DNA from: Cellulomonas fimi
GTDB lineage: Bacteria; Actinomycetota; Actinomycetes; Actinomycetales; Cellulomonadaceae
NCBI RefSeq assembly: GCF_028583725.1
Contig: NZ_CP110680.1
Coordinates: 4,092,001-4,156,000, forward strand
Reading direction: 5' to 3'
DNA length: 64,000 bases
Numbering within the stretch: position 1 is the first letter of the stretch; every line of letters begins with the position of its first letter. Both the position numbers and the translations under genes were made by a program. Positions 9,088 to 16,638 of the stretch are shown in pieces. Under the pieces are notes generated by a model that saw only the letters and a program-made list of their open reading frames with translations, had not been told where the DNA came from and ran no database searches.

Positions 9088-9837
9088 TCAGGGGGTCGTG
9101 CCGAACGTGCCCCAGCGCTGCGGGCGGCGCCCGTCGACGAGCGATGGGAACCACGGCTGCTCGCCGACGGCCTGCTGGTGCGCGGTCAGCGCCATCGCAG
9201 CCGCGGCCCGGCCGACGCCGTCGATCCCGCCCGACCGCGTGAAGCCGACCTGGCGGCCGCGGTCGTCACGGCCCACGAGCCGGGTGATCGTGACGACCGA
9301 CCCGTCCGCGAGCTCGACCGCACGGCTGCGCCCGTACCCGGGGCGGATGCCGACGCCCTGCACGACGCTCGCGCCGTCGAGCGCGGCCCGGAGCCGACGC
9401 CGGTCGCGCGCCACGACGGGCCGCAGCGCGAGCCAGGCCACGACCGTGCCGGCGGGGACGCCGACCGCCGTCCCCACGGCCCAGGCGACGACCGCGACCA
9501 GCGCACCGGCTGCCGGCCCGAGGTCCGTGACGGCTCCGAGGCCGAGCACCGCGCCCGTGGACGCGAGCGCCGGGGCCGTCGCCGGGCGGAGCGCGACGAC
9601 GAGCACGGGGACCAGCGCGGCCGTCGCCGCGGTGAGGACCACGACACGCATGACCCGCGGACCGAGCGCGGTGTGGAGCCGTCGACGTGCGCTCCGCGCG
9701 GCCTGCGCCGGCGCACCGCCCGGCCACCGGCGTCCGCGCCGCCGCTCGCGCGCGGTCCCGGCCCGGGGCGGCGTGGCGCCGGGCTCGACGGGACGCGCGG
9801 CCGGGAGGACGGGGGCGGCTGCGACGGCGACGGGCAC
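9088..9837 (-). CDS. Hypothetical membrane protein, Arg-rich N terminus
   Basis: 249 residues; no family recognised. The first ~60 residues are basic and rich in Ala, Pro and Arg. Two or three hydrophobic helices follow (VVVLTAATAALVPVLVVAL; GALVAVVAWAVGTAVGVPAG). A soluble C-terminal region of about 110 residues contains GASVVQGVGIRPGYGRSRAVE and GSVVTITRLVGRDDRGRQVGF. The GTG at 9837 is preferred over the GTG at 9846 because a TAGCGT box (9845-9850, minus strand) then lies 7 nt upstream and would overlap the earlier start. ATG at 9651 is a shorter alternative. Confidence 0.7.
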   Translation of the reverse strand: MPVAVAAAPVLPAARPVEPGATPPRAGTARERRRGRRWPGGAPAQAARSARRRLHTALGPRVMRVVVLTAATAALVPVLVVALRPATAPALASTGAVLGLGAVTDLGPAAGALVAVVAWAVGTAVGVPAGTVVAWLALRPVVARDRRRLRAALDGASVVQGVGIRPGYGRSRAVELADGSVVTITRLVGRDDRGRQVGFTRSGGIDGVGRAAAAMALTAHQQAVGEQPWFPSLVDGRRPQRWGTFGTTP

Positions 9838-9936
9838 GGCGCGCACGCTATCGGCGGCGATATGCCCGACTTGAGGGTTCGCCGTCCGATTCGCCCGACC
9901 GGAGCAACGCGCGCCCGCGGGCGGGACCCGGGGAGG

Positions 9937-10167
9937 TCAGGCGAGGCCGAACGCGCGGCCGAGGCCGGCGGTCACGGCGAGACCCACGACGGTCCACGCG
10001 AGCATGCTGCCGCCGAGGTAGGCGACGTAGCGCCAGCGGTTCGCCGCGGTCCCCTCGAACCGGGGGGCGGGCGCCCAGCGGACGGTGTCGACGAGCGCGC
10101 GGACGCGCTGGCCCATCGGCTCGTCGGGACGCGCGGTGACGGGTCCGGGCAGGGTGTCGGTGGCCAT
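9937..10167 (-). CDS. Small membrane protein of unknown function
   Basis: 76 residues. A soluble N-terminal half (MATDTLPGPVTARPDEPMGQ) is followed by one or two hydrophobic helices ending in GLAVTAGLGRAFGLA. The ATG at 10167 has a good ribosome binding site (AGGAGCG, 6-7 nt upstream), which decides it over earlier in-frame starts. No homologous family recognised; looks like a short actinobacterial membrane protein. The 261-bp stretch between it and the next gene holds no further coding sequence I can support. Confidence 0.68.
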   Translation of the reverse strand: MATDTLPGPVTARPDEPMGQRVRALVDTVRWAPAPRFEGTAANRWRYVAYLGGSMLAWTVVGLAVTAGLGRAFGLA

Positions 10168-10428
10168 CGGGGACGCTCCTCGTGAGTGCGCGGGGCGCCT
10201 CGCGGGCGCCCGGGGGATCGGGGTCGCCGGGGTCACCGGCCCCTCCATCGTCCCATCATGTGGACGCCTCCGGCCTGGGCCGTTCGGACCATCTTCGTCA
10301 CACCCGGACGCGTGTCCAGGCGCGACGCGGACCGTGCCGGGCCTCGCGGGTCACGGTCCGGCGTCGAACCGGCCGTTTCCGGTCGAACCGTCACAACCGG
10401 GCGGTACCAGGCAGTAGGTTGTGCGGCC

Positions 10429-10794
10429 GTGGCCGTCACCCTCCAGTACATCGCCGAGCGCCCGACGCCCCTCGACCCCGACGAGGAGTCCGCGGTCGCC
10501 GGCATCGTCGAGCGCGCGAACGCCGGGCTGCGCGCCGACGCCCCCCGGCTCGCCCCGGACGCCGACCTCCCGGAGGCCGTCGTCCTGCGTGGTCGGACGG
10601 AGCTCCCGGTGCACCCGCTGCACGCCCTCACGACGCTCGTGCACTGGTGCGGGACGCTCACGGAGCTGCGGCGCGCGGTGCCCGACGCGTGGTGGTCGGT
10701 GCGGGTCGACGGTGAGCAGGTGCCGTGGGACGACGCGACGGGCTACGCGCTCCCGGGCATGGACGACCCCGAGCTGCTGGCCGCGCTCCGCTGA
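10429..10794 (+). CDS. Hypothetical protein
   Basis: 121 residues, soluble, acidic, no family recognised. Visible features are an N-terminal VTLQYIAERPTPLDPDEESAVAG stretch split across a strand and helix, and a Trp-rich end (HWCGTLTELRRAVPDAWWSVRVDG). The GTG at 10429 fits the frame. A possible -10 (TAGGTT, 10415-10420) with TCACAA 18 bp further upstream lies 8 nt before the start, again suggesting a leaderless message. Confidence 0.62.
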   Translation: MAVTLQYIAERPTPLDPDEESAVAGIVERANAGLRADAPRLAPDADLPEAVVLRGRTELPVHPLHALTTLVHWCGTLTELRRAVPDAWWSVRVDGEQVPWDDATGYALPGMDDPELLAALR

Positions 10795-10836
10795 CCTTCA
10801 CGCCGCCCCGGGACGCCACCGGGATGTAAAGCAAAC

Positions 10837-10865
10837 TAGACACGGTGTCGTGTCTGCCATACATT
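10837..10865 (+). promoter_or_regulatory. Promoter with operator for the membrane protein/Xre unit
   Basis: TAGACA (10837-10842), a 17-bp spacer and TACATT (10860-10865) form a good sigma-A promoter. Between them lies an inverted repeat AGACACG-GTGT-CGTGTCT (10838-10855), the likely binding site of the Xre protein encoded two genes on. A TGTAAAGCAAACT element (10825-10837) just upstream may add to it. Confidence 0.6.
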
Positions 10866-10905
10866 CGTGGTGTCCGAACTCCCGTCCCTCCACCCCGGAG
10901 ACGCC

Positions 10906-11358
10906 ATGGCACCCGACGACGAGCACGTCCCGCTGACCTACGGCGAGCGCACCGCGTGGACCACCGCGGTCACCGTGCCGCTCGGCACCCTCGGCTACCT
11001 GGTCGTCGTCGTGCCGCGCGCCCTGCGCGAGCCCGTCGCCGACGTCGCCTGGGCCGGCCCGATGCTCTGGGCGATGGGCTTCACCCTCGTCGCGAGCATC
11101 GTCGGCGCGATCCTCCTGGCCCTCGTCACGCGCGACCACGACACGTCCCAGGACGTCCGGGACACGCAGATCGAGCGCTACGGCGACCGCATCGCGCTCG
11201 TCGCCACCGCCGTCGGAGCGGTCGCCGTCCTCGCGCTCGCGATGCTCGAGGTCGACTGGTTCTGGATCGGCAGCACGCTGTTCCTCCTCGGTGCGATCGG
11301 CACCACGTGGGGTGCCGTCGCCCAGCTCCGGGCCTACCGCGGAGCCTTCGTTGGGTAG
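10906..11358 (+). CDS. Four-helix membrane protein preceding Xre regulator (DUF2178-like)
   Basis: 150 residues with four predicted membrane helices. Between helices 2 and 3 is a polar DHDTSQDVRDTQIERYGDR segment; the D-x-R-D-x-x-I pattern recalls DUF2178 and related small membrane proteins that sit next to a short Xre regulator. The ATG at 10906 has CGGAG about 6 nt upstream. The end overlaps the regulator gene by 8 nt, so the two are co-translated. Function is unknown. Confidence 0.72.
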   Translation: MAPDDEHVPLTYGERTAWTTAVTVPLGTLGYLVVVVPRALREPVADVAWAGPMLWAMGFTLVASIVGAILLALVTRDHDTSQDVRDTQIERYGDRIALVATAVGAVAVLALAMLEVDWFWIGSTLFLLGAIGTTWGAVAQLRAYRGAFVG

Positions 11359-11575
11359 CACGCGCGTCACCAACCGCATCCGCGCCCTGCGCTTCGCCCG
11401 CGACGAGATGACGCAGGCCGAGCTCGCCCGACGGATCGGCGTGACCCGCCAGACCGTCATCGCCATCGAGCAGGGCCGGTACTCGCCGACCCTCGAGATG
11501 GCCTTCCAGATCGCGCGGGAGCTCGGGGTCCCGCTCGACGAGGTGTTCCAGTACCCCGACGACGCGGACGCCTGA
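11351..11575 (+). CDS. Small Xre-family regulator (HTH only)
   Basis: 74 residues, almost entirely a helix-turn-helix of the Xre type (MTQAELARRIGVTRQTVIAIEQGRY), followed by a short LGVPLDEVFQYPDD tail typical of the YozG-like minimal regulators. The start is a TTG at 11351 with GGAG 6 nt upstream, inside the end of the upstream membrane gene. It probably represses the pair through the inverted repeat at 10838-10855; this is inferred from position. Confidence 0.88.
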   Translation: MGSTRVTNRIRALRFARDEMTQAELARRIGVTRQTVIAIEQGRYSPTLEMAFQIARELGVPLDEVFQYPDDADA

Positions 11576-11662
11576 CCCCGCACCCACCGCTCCCGCTCAC
11601 CCTCAGCGCCTCGTGACCCACCGGGTCGGGGTGCCGGACGAGCACGCCCGAAGGAGACCGTC

Positions 11663-12373
11663 ATGACACCGAAGCGCACCGCCCGCCTCGCGGGTCTGCT
11701 CTACCTGCTCGTCGCCGTCCTCGGCGGCTGGGCGCACCTCGTCGCCCGGGCCCAGGTGCTCGACCGCGACGGCGCCACCGCGACGGCCGCGGCGATCGCC
11801 GAGCACGCCACCGAGATGCGGGTCGCGATCGCGGCCGACCTGCTCGCCGCGACCGCGTTCGCGCTGTTCGGCGTCCTGCTGCACCGGCTGCTGGTGCACG
11901 TCCACGCCCGCGCCGCCGCGATGGTCGTGCTCGGCACGTGGCTGTCCGCCGTGATGACGCTCGTGATGCTCACGTTCCACGCCGGCGCCGTGCTCGTCGT
12001 CACCGACCCCGCCGTGCACGCGGCGGTGGGCGACGCCGACGGGCTCGCGCTGCTGCTCCTGCGCATGCAGGCCGACGCCTACACGTTCGCGGGGGTGTTC
12101 TTCTGCCTCTGGATGGCGCCGACGGCACTGCTGGTCGCACGGTCCGGGATGTTCCCGCGCGTCGCGGCGCCCGTGATCGCCGCAGGCTCCGCGTCGTGGC
12201 TCGTGTCGGCGGTCGTCGTCGGTGCCGTGCCCGCCCTGCCCGAGGCCGTCGAGACGCTGCTCGTCGTGCCCGCGACCGTCGCCGAGGTCGGCCTGATGCT
12301 GTACCTGCTGGTCGTGGGCGTGCGGACACCGCGCGTGCCCGTCGCCGTCCCGCAGGCCGCGGTCGTCGGCTGA
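11663..12373 (+). CDS. DUF4386-family membrane protein
   Basis: 236 residues with six or so hydrophobic helices. The N terminus (KRTARLAGLLYLLVAVLGGWA) and the central FHAGAVLVVTDPAVHAAV block fit the DUF4386 family, whose function is unknown. Start is well supported by GAAGGAGA 6 nt upstream of the ATG. It follows the Xre gene by 87 bp and may be part of the same transcript. Confidence 0.82.
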   Translation: MTPKRTARLAGLLYLLVAVLGGWAHLVARAQVLDRDGATATAAAIAEHATEMRVAIAADLLAATAFALFGVLLHRLLVHVHARAAAMVVLGTWLSAVMTLVMLTFHAGAVLVVTDPAVHAAVGDADGLALLLLRMQADAYTFAGVFFCLWMAPTALLVARSGMFPRVAAPVIAAGSASWLVSAVVVGAVPALPEAVETLLVVPATVAEVGLMLYLLVVGVRTPRVPVAVPQAAVVG

Positions 12374-12441
12374 GCCCGCACGCTCCCGCGACCGGCGTAT
12401 CCGTTCGGAGCGACGCGGCACGCCGGGCTACCGTGCTCGGC

Positions 12442-13689
12442 GTGCCGTCGCGGATCGTGGAGTCCGTCGTCCCGCACAGGCTCGGCACCGGGTTCCGGTG
12501 GCTGCTCGCCTCGTCGTGGACGACGAACCTCGGCGACGGCATCGTGCTCGCCGCCGGCCCCCTGCTCGTCGCGTCCCGCACCGACGACGCGCTCGTCGTG
12601 GCCCTCGCGGCACTCCTGCAGTGGCTGCCGCCGCTGCTGTTCGGCCTCTGGGCGGGCGCGCTGACCGACCGGCTCGACCGGCGTCGGCTCGTCGTCGGCG
12701 TCAACCTCGTCCGGGTCGTCGTCCTCGCGCTCCTCGCCACGGCCGTCGCGGTCGACGCGGCGCCCGTCGCGCTGGTCCTCGTCGCGATGTTCCTGCTCGG
12801 CACCGCCGAGACGTTCGCCGACAACGCGTCCTCGACGCTCGTGCCGATGCTCGTGCGGCGCGACGACCTGGCCCTCGCCAACTCGCGCCTCATGGCGGGC
12901 TTCGTCACCGTCAACCAGCTCGCCGGGCCGCCGATCGGCGCCGCGCTGTTCGCCGCGGGCCAGGCCGTCCCGTTCTTCTCCGAGGCCGTGCTCGTCGCCG
13001 CGGGCGCACTCATGGTGTCGCGCCTGCGGGTGCCGCCCGTGCACACCGAGCGCGAGCCGACGCACCTCGTCCACGACATCGCCGAGGGCGTCCGCTGGGT
13101 GCTGCACCACGCGGCCGTCCGCACGCTCGTCCTGACGATCCTCATCTTCAACGTGACCTTCGGCGCCGCCTGGTCCGTGCTCGTCCTCTACGCGCAGCAG
13201 CGGCTCGGTCTCGGCGCGATCGGGTTCGGGCTCGTGACCACCGTGCAGGCCGTCGGAGGGCTCGTCGGGACGTTCGGCTACGGCTGGCTCACCGCACGGA
13301 TCAGCCTCGCGAACCTCATGCGGATCGGCCTCATCATCGAGACGCTCACGCACCTCGCCCTCGCGCTGACGACGACCGCCTGGTTCGCGATGGTCGTGTT
13401 CTTCGTGTTCGGAGCGCACGCGTTCGTGTGGGGCACGACGTCCGTGACGATCCGGCAGCGGGCCGTGCCGACCGCGCTGCAAGGGCGCGTCGCGAGCGTC
13501 AACCTCGTCGGCGTGTTCGGCGGGCTCGTCGTCGGGGCCGGCATCGGCGGGGTGCTCGCGCAGCACTACGGCGTGACCGCGCCGTTCTGGTTCGCGTTCG
13601 TCGGCTCCGCGATCTTCGTCGTGCTCATCTGGTCGCAGCTGCGGCACGTCGCGCACGCCGACGAGCAGGACGCACCCCAGCCGGAGTGA
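12442..13689 (+). CDS. MFS transporter (drug/siderophore exporter type)
   Basis: 415 residues, twelve predicted helices, similar to the MFS_3/EntS-like exporters. Recognisable features are the loop WAGALTDRLDRRRLVVG between helices 2 and 3 (the MFS motif A region) and TFADNASSTLVPMLVRRDDLALANSRL, common in this branch. GTG at 12442 was chosen; GTG at 12433 is possible. A TACCGT box at 12429-12434 is 7 nt upstream of 12442. The last 65 bp overlap the convergent M50-like gene. Substrate unknown. Confidence 0.87.
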   Translation: MPSRIVESVVPHRLGTGFRWLLASSWTTNLGDGIVLAAGPLLVASRTDDALVVALAALLQWLPPLLFGLWAGALTDRLDRRRLVVGVNLVRVVVLALLATAVAVDAAPVALVLVAMFLLGTAETFADNASSTLVPMLVRRDDLALANSRLMAGFVTVNQLAGPPIGAALFAAGQAVPFFSEAVLVAAGALMVSRLRVPPVHTEREPTHLVHDIAEGVRWVLHHAAVRTLVLTILIFNVTFGAAWSVLVLYAQQRLGLGAIGFGLVTTVQAVGGLVGTFGYGWLTARISLANLMRIGLIIETLTHLALALTTTAWFAMVVFFVFGAHAFVWGTTSVTIRQRAVPTALQGRVASVNLVGVFGGLVVGAGIGGVLAQHYGVTAPFWFAFVGSAIFVVLIWSQLRHVAHADEQDAPQPE

Positions 13690-15019
13690 CGCGCGACCGG
13701 CCCGCCCGCGCGTCGCGGCGCCGGTCCCGCAGGTCGCGCAGCGCGACCAGGCCCGTCACGGCGCGCGGCGACAGGATGACGACGCCCAGCAGCACCGCCT
13801 CCCAGAAGGCCCACGTCGCCGGCCCGTGCACGACCACCGACTCGACGAGCCAACGCAGCATGAACCACGTCGACGGCAGGAAGACCAGCACGAAGAACGC
13901 CGCCGCGAGCGCGTACCCCGTGACGTGCACCCACCGGTACCAGCGGGCGACCGCGACGTCCCGTGCCGGTGCCGCCGCGAGCGCCGCCGCCTGCTCCGGC
14001 GACAGCCGGCGGACCGACCGGCGCAGCAGCAGGCGCGTCGTGCGGTCGAGCGACGTGCACCCGAGCAGCGCCGTCATCACCGCGTAGACGTCGGACCGCA
14101 GGAAGACGAACAGCTGCACGACGATCGCCGTGAGCTCGATCATCACGACCGCCGCGAGGAACGCGTCCGGACCGACGGCGGCCGCACGCAGCACCAGCGC
14201 CGCGCACAGCACGAGCGCGTCGAAGCCCATCCCCGCGAGCAGCGGCCCGACGCGGCGGCGCGGCGGCAGCGCCCACAGGCCCGTCAGGTTCGTCTCGAAC
14301 GTGAGGAAGTAGGTCCGCCTGGTCACGCGCAGCCGCGCCGGCACCCCCAGGGCGGCCGCCGCCAGCACGTGCGCGAGCTCGTGCACGCCCGCGAGCACGT
14401 ACGTGACGACCACGACGGCCGCGATGCTCTGCGCGGGGCTGGCCAGGAAGAACAGGTCGAGCGGGTCGGGCCGCACGCCGGGGACGGTCGCGACGAGCAC
14501 GAGCGACGCGACGGCGGCCAGCGCCGCGAGCACGCCGGCGGTGCGGCCGAACAGCCACGGCAGGCGGACGCGCGGCGCGACCGCCCAGCCACGCCCGGCC
14601 GGTCCCCCGTCGTGCCGGTCCGGGGCGGCGACCGCCGCCTCGTCGACGGCCGCGACGAAGCCGAGCCGGACGAGCGAGCGGGCGAACGACAGCACGTCCA
14701 CCGGCTCGCTCGCGCCGGGCGGCGTGACCGCGGACTCCACGTCGGCGACCGTCCGCCCCTCCGCCAGCAGCGCCAGGGCCCGGGCGCCGACCTCCGGCAG
14801 CGCGACGAACCGGCCCGTGGCGGGGTGGCCGACGACGACCCGGTCACCCTGCGGCGTCGTCGTGAGGTCGTGCAGCCGCAGGACGGACGTCGCGGCGACG
14901 AGGTCGGCGTCGGGCGCGTCGGGCGCGTCGAGCGGCGTGGCGGGGGCCGCTGCCGCCGTCGCGGCCGTCGAGGTCGGCACGGGTGCGGTGCGCTGCGTCG
15001 TCGCGGGGACCGTGCTCAT
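13625..15019 (-). CDS. PqqD-like domain fused to M50-like membrane metalloprotease (RiPP maturation candidate)
   Basis: 464 residues. About residues 45-127 (VLRLHDL...GDRVVVGHPATGRFVALPE...VDVLSFARSLVRLGFVAAVD) resemble PqqD-type RiPP recognition elements, which bind leader peptides. Helices follow, then a zinc motif HELAH at 213-217 inside a membrane helix, as in site-2-protease-like M50 peptidases, then four or more further helices. A basic Arg/Ala tail overlaps the convergent MFS gene. It lies 10 bp downstream of the E1-like gene on the same strand. I infer that it binds, and perhaps cleaves, the peptide encoded at 16373-16459. The second zinc-ligand motif of M50 enzymes could not be identified with certainty. 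Confidence 0.82.
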   Translation of the reverse strand: MSTVPATTQRTAPVPTSTAATAAAAPATPLDAPDAPDADLVAATSVLRLHDLTTTPQGDRVVVGHPATGRFVALPEVGARALALLAEGRTVADVESAVTPPGASEPVDVLSFARSLVRLGFVAAVDEAAVAAPDRHDGGPAGRGWAVAPRVRLPWLFGRTAGVLAALAAVASLVLVATVPGVRPDPLDLFFLASPAQSIAAVVVVTYVLAGVHELAHVLAAAALGVPARLRVTRRTYFLTFETNLTGLWALPPRRRVGPLLAGMGFDALVLCAALVLRAAAVGPDAFLAAVVMIELTAIVVQLFVFLRSDVYAVMTALLGCTSLDRTTRLLLRRSVRRLSPEQAAALAAAPARDVAVARWYRWVHVTGYALAAAFFVLVFLPSTWFMLRWLVESVVVHGPATWAFWEAVLLGVVILSPRAVTGLVALRDLRDRRRDARAGRSRVTPAGVRPARRRARRAAAATR

Positions 15020-15029
15020 CGCGCGGCCC

Positions 15030-16143
15030 TCACGCCGCCGACGCGGCGGCCCGCGCGGGCGCCGTCGCGCACACCGGGCAGCCGGGGTCCGCGGGCCAGG
15101 GGTCGGTGCGGGTCGAGCAGTCGCCGCCGAAGTCGACGAGACGGTAGCGGCCGGCCGCGGCGGGCGGGGTCAGGCCGGTCAGGTACCGCATCGCCTCCAT
15201 CGCGACGAGCCCGCCGAGCACCTGCGCGACGGGACCGATCCCGCGGTTGCGGTGCTCCTGGCGCAGCACGAGGGGCCACTCCAGGGCGATCCGGTCGACG
15301 CCGTCGGCGAGGCGCTCCCGGTGCCGGACCAGGCACTCCTGGCACGCGCTGACCCCGGGGTCGACCGACCAGTACAGGCCCTGCGTGTACGCGAGCCCGC
15401 CGCGCACGAGCGGCACGCCCGCGGCGACGCACGCGCCGTTGACCCACCGGTCGATCTCGGCGGGGTCGTCGATCGCGTGCACGACGAGGTCCGGGCGGAA
15501 CCGTCGCAGCAGGTCCGCGACGTCCTCCTGCGACTCGACGCGGCGGCGTTCGGCGGTGACGCGCAGCGACGGGTCGAACGCCCGCAGCCAGTCCGCGACC
15601 CGCTCGGCCTTCGGCTGCCCGACCTCCGCCTCGGTGTACGTGAACTGCCGCGCGAAGTTCCGCAGCTCGACGAGGTCCTGGTCGACGACCGTGAGCGTCC
15701 CGACCCCGAGCCCCGCGAGGCTCATCAGCGTCGCCGAGCCCAGACCCCCGGCACCGAGGACCAGCACGTGCGCGTCGCGCAGGCGGCGCTGCGGCTCCTC
15801 GCGGGGGACGTCGAGCGTCGTGAACGCGTCGAACCAGAACAGGTTGCTCGCGTAGCGCTCGCGGTCGTGCGCGTCGAACGTCTCCGGGGCGGCGGCGTCC
15901 TCCAGCCAGCCGAGGCGGTCGAGCTGCGCGACGACACCGGCCACGTCGGCGGCGTCGGTGTGCAGGCCCTGCTCGTCGAGCGCGGCGGCGAGGGCCGGGA
16001 CGTCGCGCGTCCCGTCGAGCAGCAGCCGCAGGAGCGCGAGGACGCGACCGTCCGGGTCGGCGAGCCGCACGCGGGTCTTCGAGGCTGACGACGAGCTCGC
16101 CGTCGTGGGCGAGGCAGGTGAGCGACTTGAGTCGGGGAACCAT
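15030..16143 (-). CDS. E1/ThiF-like adenylating enzyme of a RiPP locus, probable 1-nt frameshift near its start
   Basis: ThiF/MoeB/HesA-type adenylyltransferase. The nucleotide-binding loop is VLVLGAGGLGSATL, followed by VVDQDLVELRNFARQF. Two CxxC pairs (CQEC and, at the C terminus, CPVC) form the structural zinc site. An N-terminal ~60-residue domain (VRLADPDGRVLALLRLLLDG...) looks like the leader-binding domain of TOMM-type E1 proteins. The ATG at 16143 has GAGGA 6 nt upstream and begins a sensible strand-rich sequence (VPRLKSLTCLAHDGELVVSLE), but in a different frame from the rest. Removing one base at about 16080 (in GAAG) joins the two into a continuous family-like N terminus. Either this is a sequencing error or the gene is disabled or needs recoding. 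Confidence 0.8.
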
Positions 16144-16329
16144 GACGTCCTCGTTCGGGTCGGGGGGTGGCGGTGCGGGCCGCCGGTGCGCGCGGCGCCG
16201 GTCGCGCGCCGGGAGTGCGGTGGCCGGGGCACCGGACCCGCAGGTCGCGGTGCCCCGGCCGGGAGCGTCGGGCCCGGGGACCGGGCGTCGACGCGGAGAC
16301 GCGTCCGTCGGGACGGGCCGTGACGCGCG

Positions 16330-16362
16330 GAGGCCGGCCCGGCGCTGGGCCGGGCCGGCCTC
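16330..16362 (-). terminator. Strong hairpin between precursor peptide and E1 gene
   Basis: A 14-bp perfect GC-rich stem (GAGGCCGGCCCGGC, 16330-16343, with its complement at 16349-16362) and a 5-nt loop begin 10 nt after the peptide stop. Such a hairpin would allow partial termination, so that the peptide is made in excess of the enzymes. It could also be an RNA-stabilising 3' end. Confidence 0.7.
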
Positions 16363-16372
16363 GGTGCGTCCG

Positions 16373-16459
16373 TCAGGCCGCGCCGTACACGTAGGCCTCC
16401 GGGTCGAGGTGGATCCGCGTCGCGGTGATCTCCTCGACCTCCGTGATCTCGATGGTCAT
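16373..16459 (-). CDS. 28-residue RiPP precursor-like peptide
   Basis: Short gene encoding a 28-residue acidic peptide. It opens MTIEITEVEEI and ends DPEAYVYGAA. A purine-rich GGGGGG ribosome binding site lies about 10 nt before the ATG. Its position directly upstream of an E1-like enzyme and a PqqD/M50 protein, on the same strand and with a hairpin between, is the usual arrangement of a RiPP precursor. I infer the acidic N-terminal half to be the leader and the Tyr/Gly/Ala C terminus the core. There is no Cys, and the core has no Ser or Thr, so azoline or lanthionine chemistry is unlikely. It does not match a class I recognise. Confidence 0.72.
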   Translation of the reverse strand: MTIEITEVEEITATRIHLDPEAYVYGAA

Positions 16460-16545
16460 CTGCTGTTCACCCCCCTGCTGGTCGTCCGGTGCGCTGCCGT
16501 ACCGGGCAGCAACACCCGACCAGGAGGGGGTCCGCCGGCGTTTGA

Positions 16546-16557
16546 TACTCGCGAGTA
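16546..16557. promoter_or_regulatory. Perfect 12-bp palindrome in divergent promoter region
   Basis: TACTCGCGAGTA is self-complementary and lies in the 179-bp gap between the precursor peptide (minus) and the FAD oxidoreductase (plus). It is flanked by AT-rich bases unusual for this genome, so it is a candidate operator for one or both directions. The regulator is unknown. Confidence 0.5.
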
Positions 16558-16638
16558 GTTTTCTCACCCGCGCCGACCGCCGCCCACGCTGCGGGACGGG
16601 CCTGGTCACGGCGCGCGGGCGCGCGGAACCATGACCAC

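Noticed and set aside
16070..16232. In-frame start of the E1-like enzyme at 16232
   Set aside because: The added sequence is Arg/Pro/Ser-rich and unlike any E1 domain, and it has no ribosome binding site; ATG 16143 with a frameshift is a better account.
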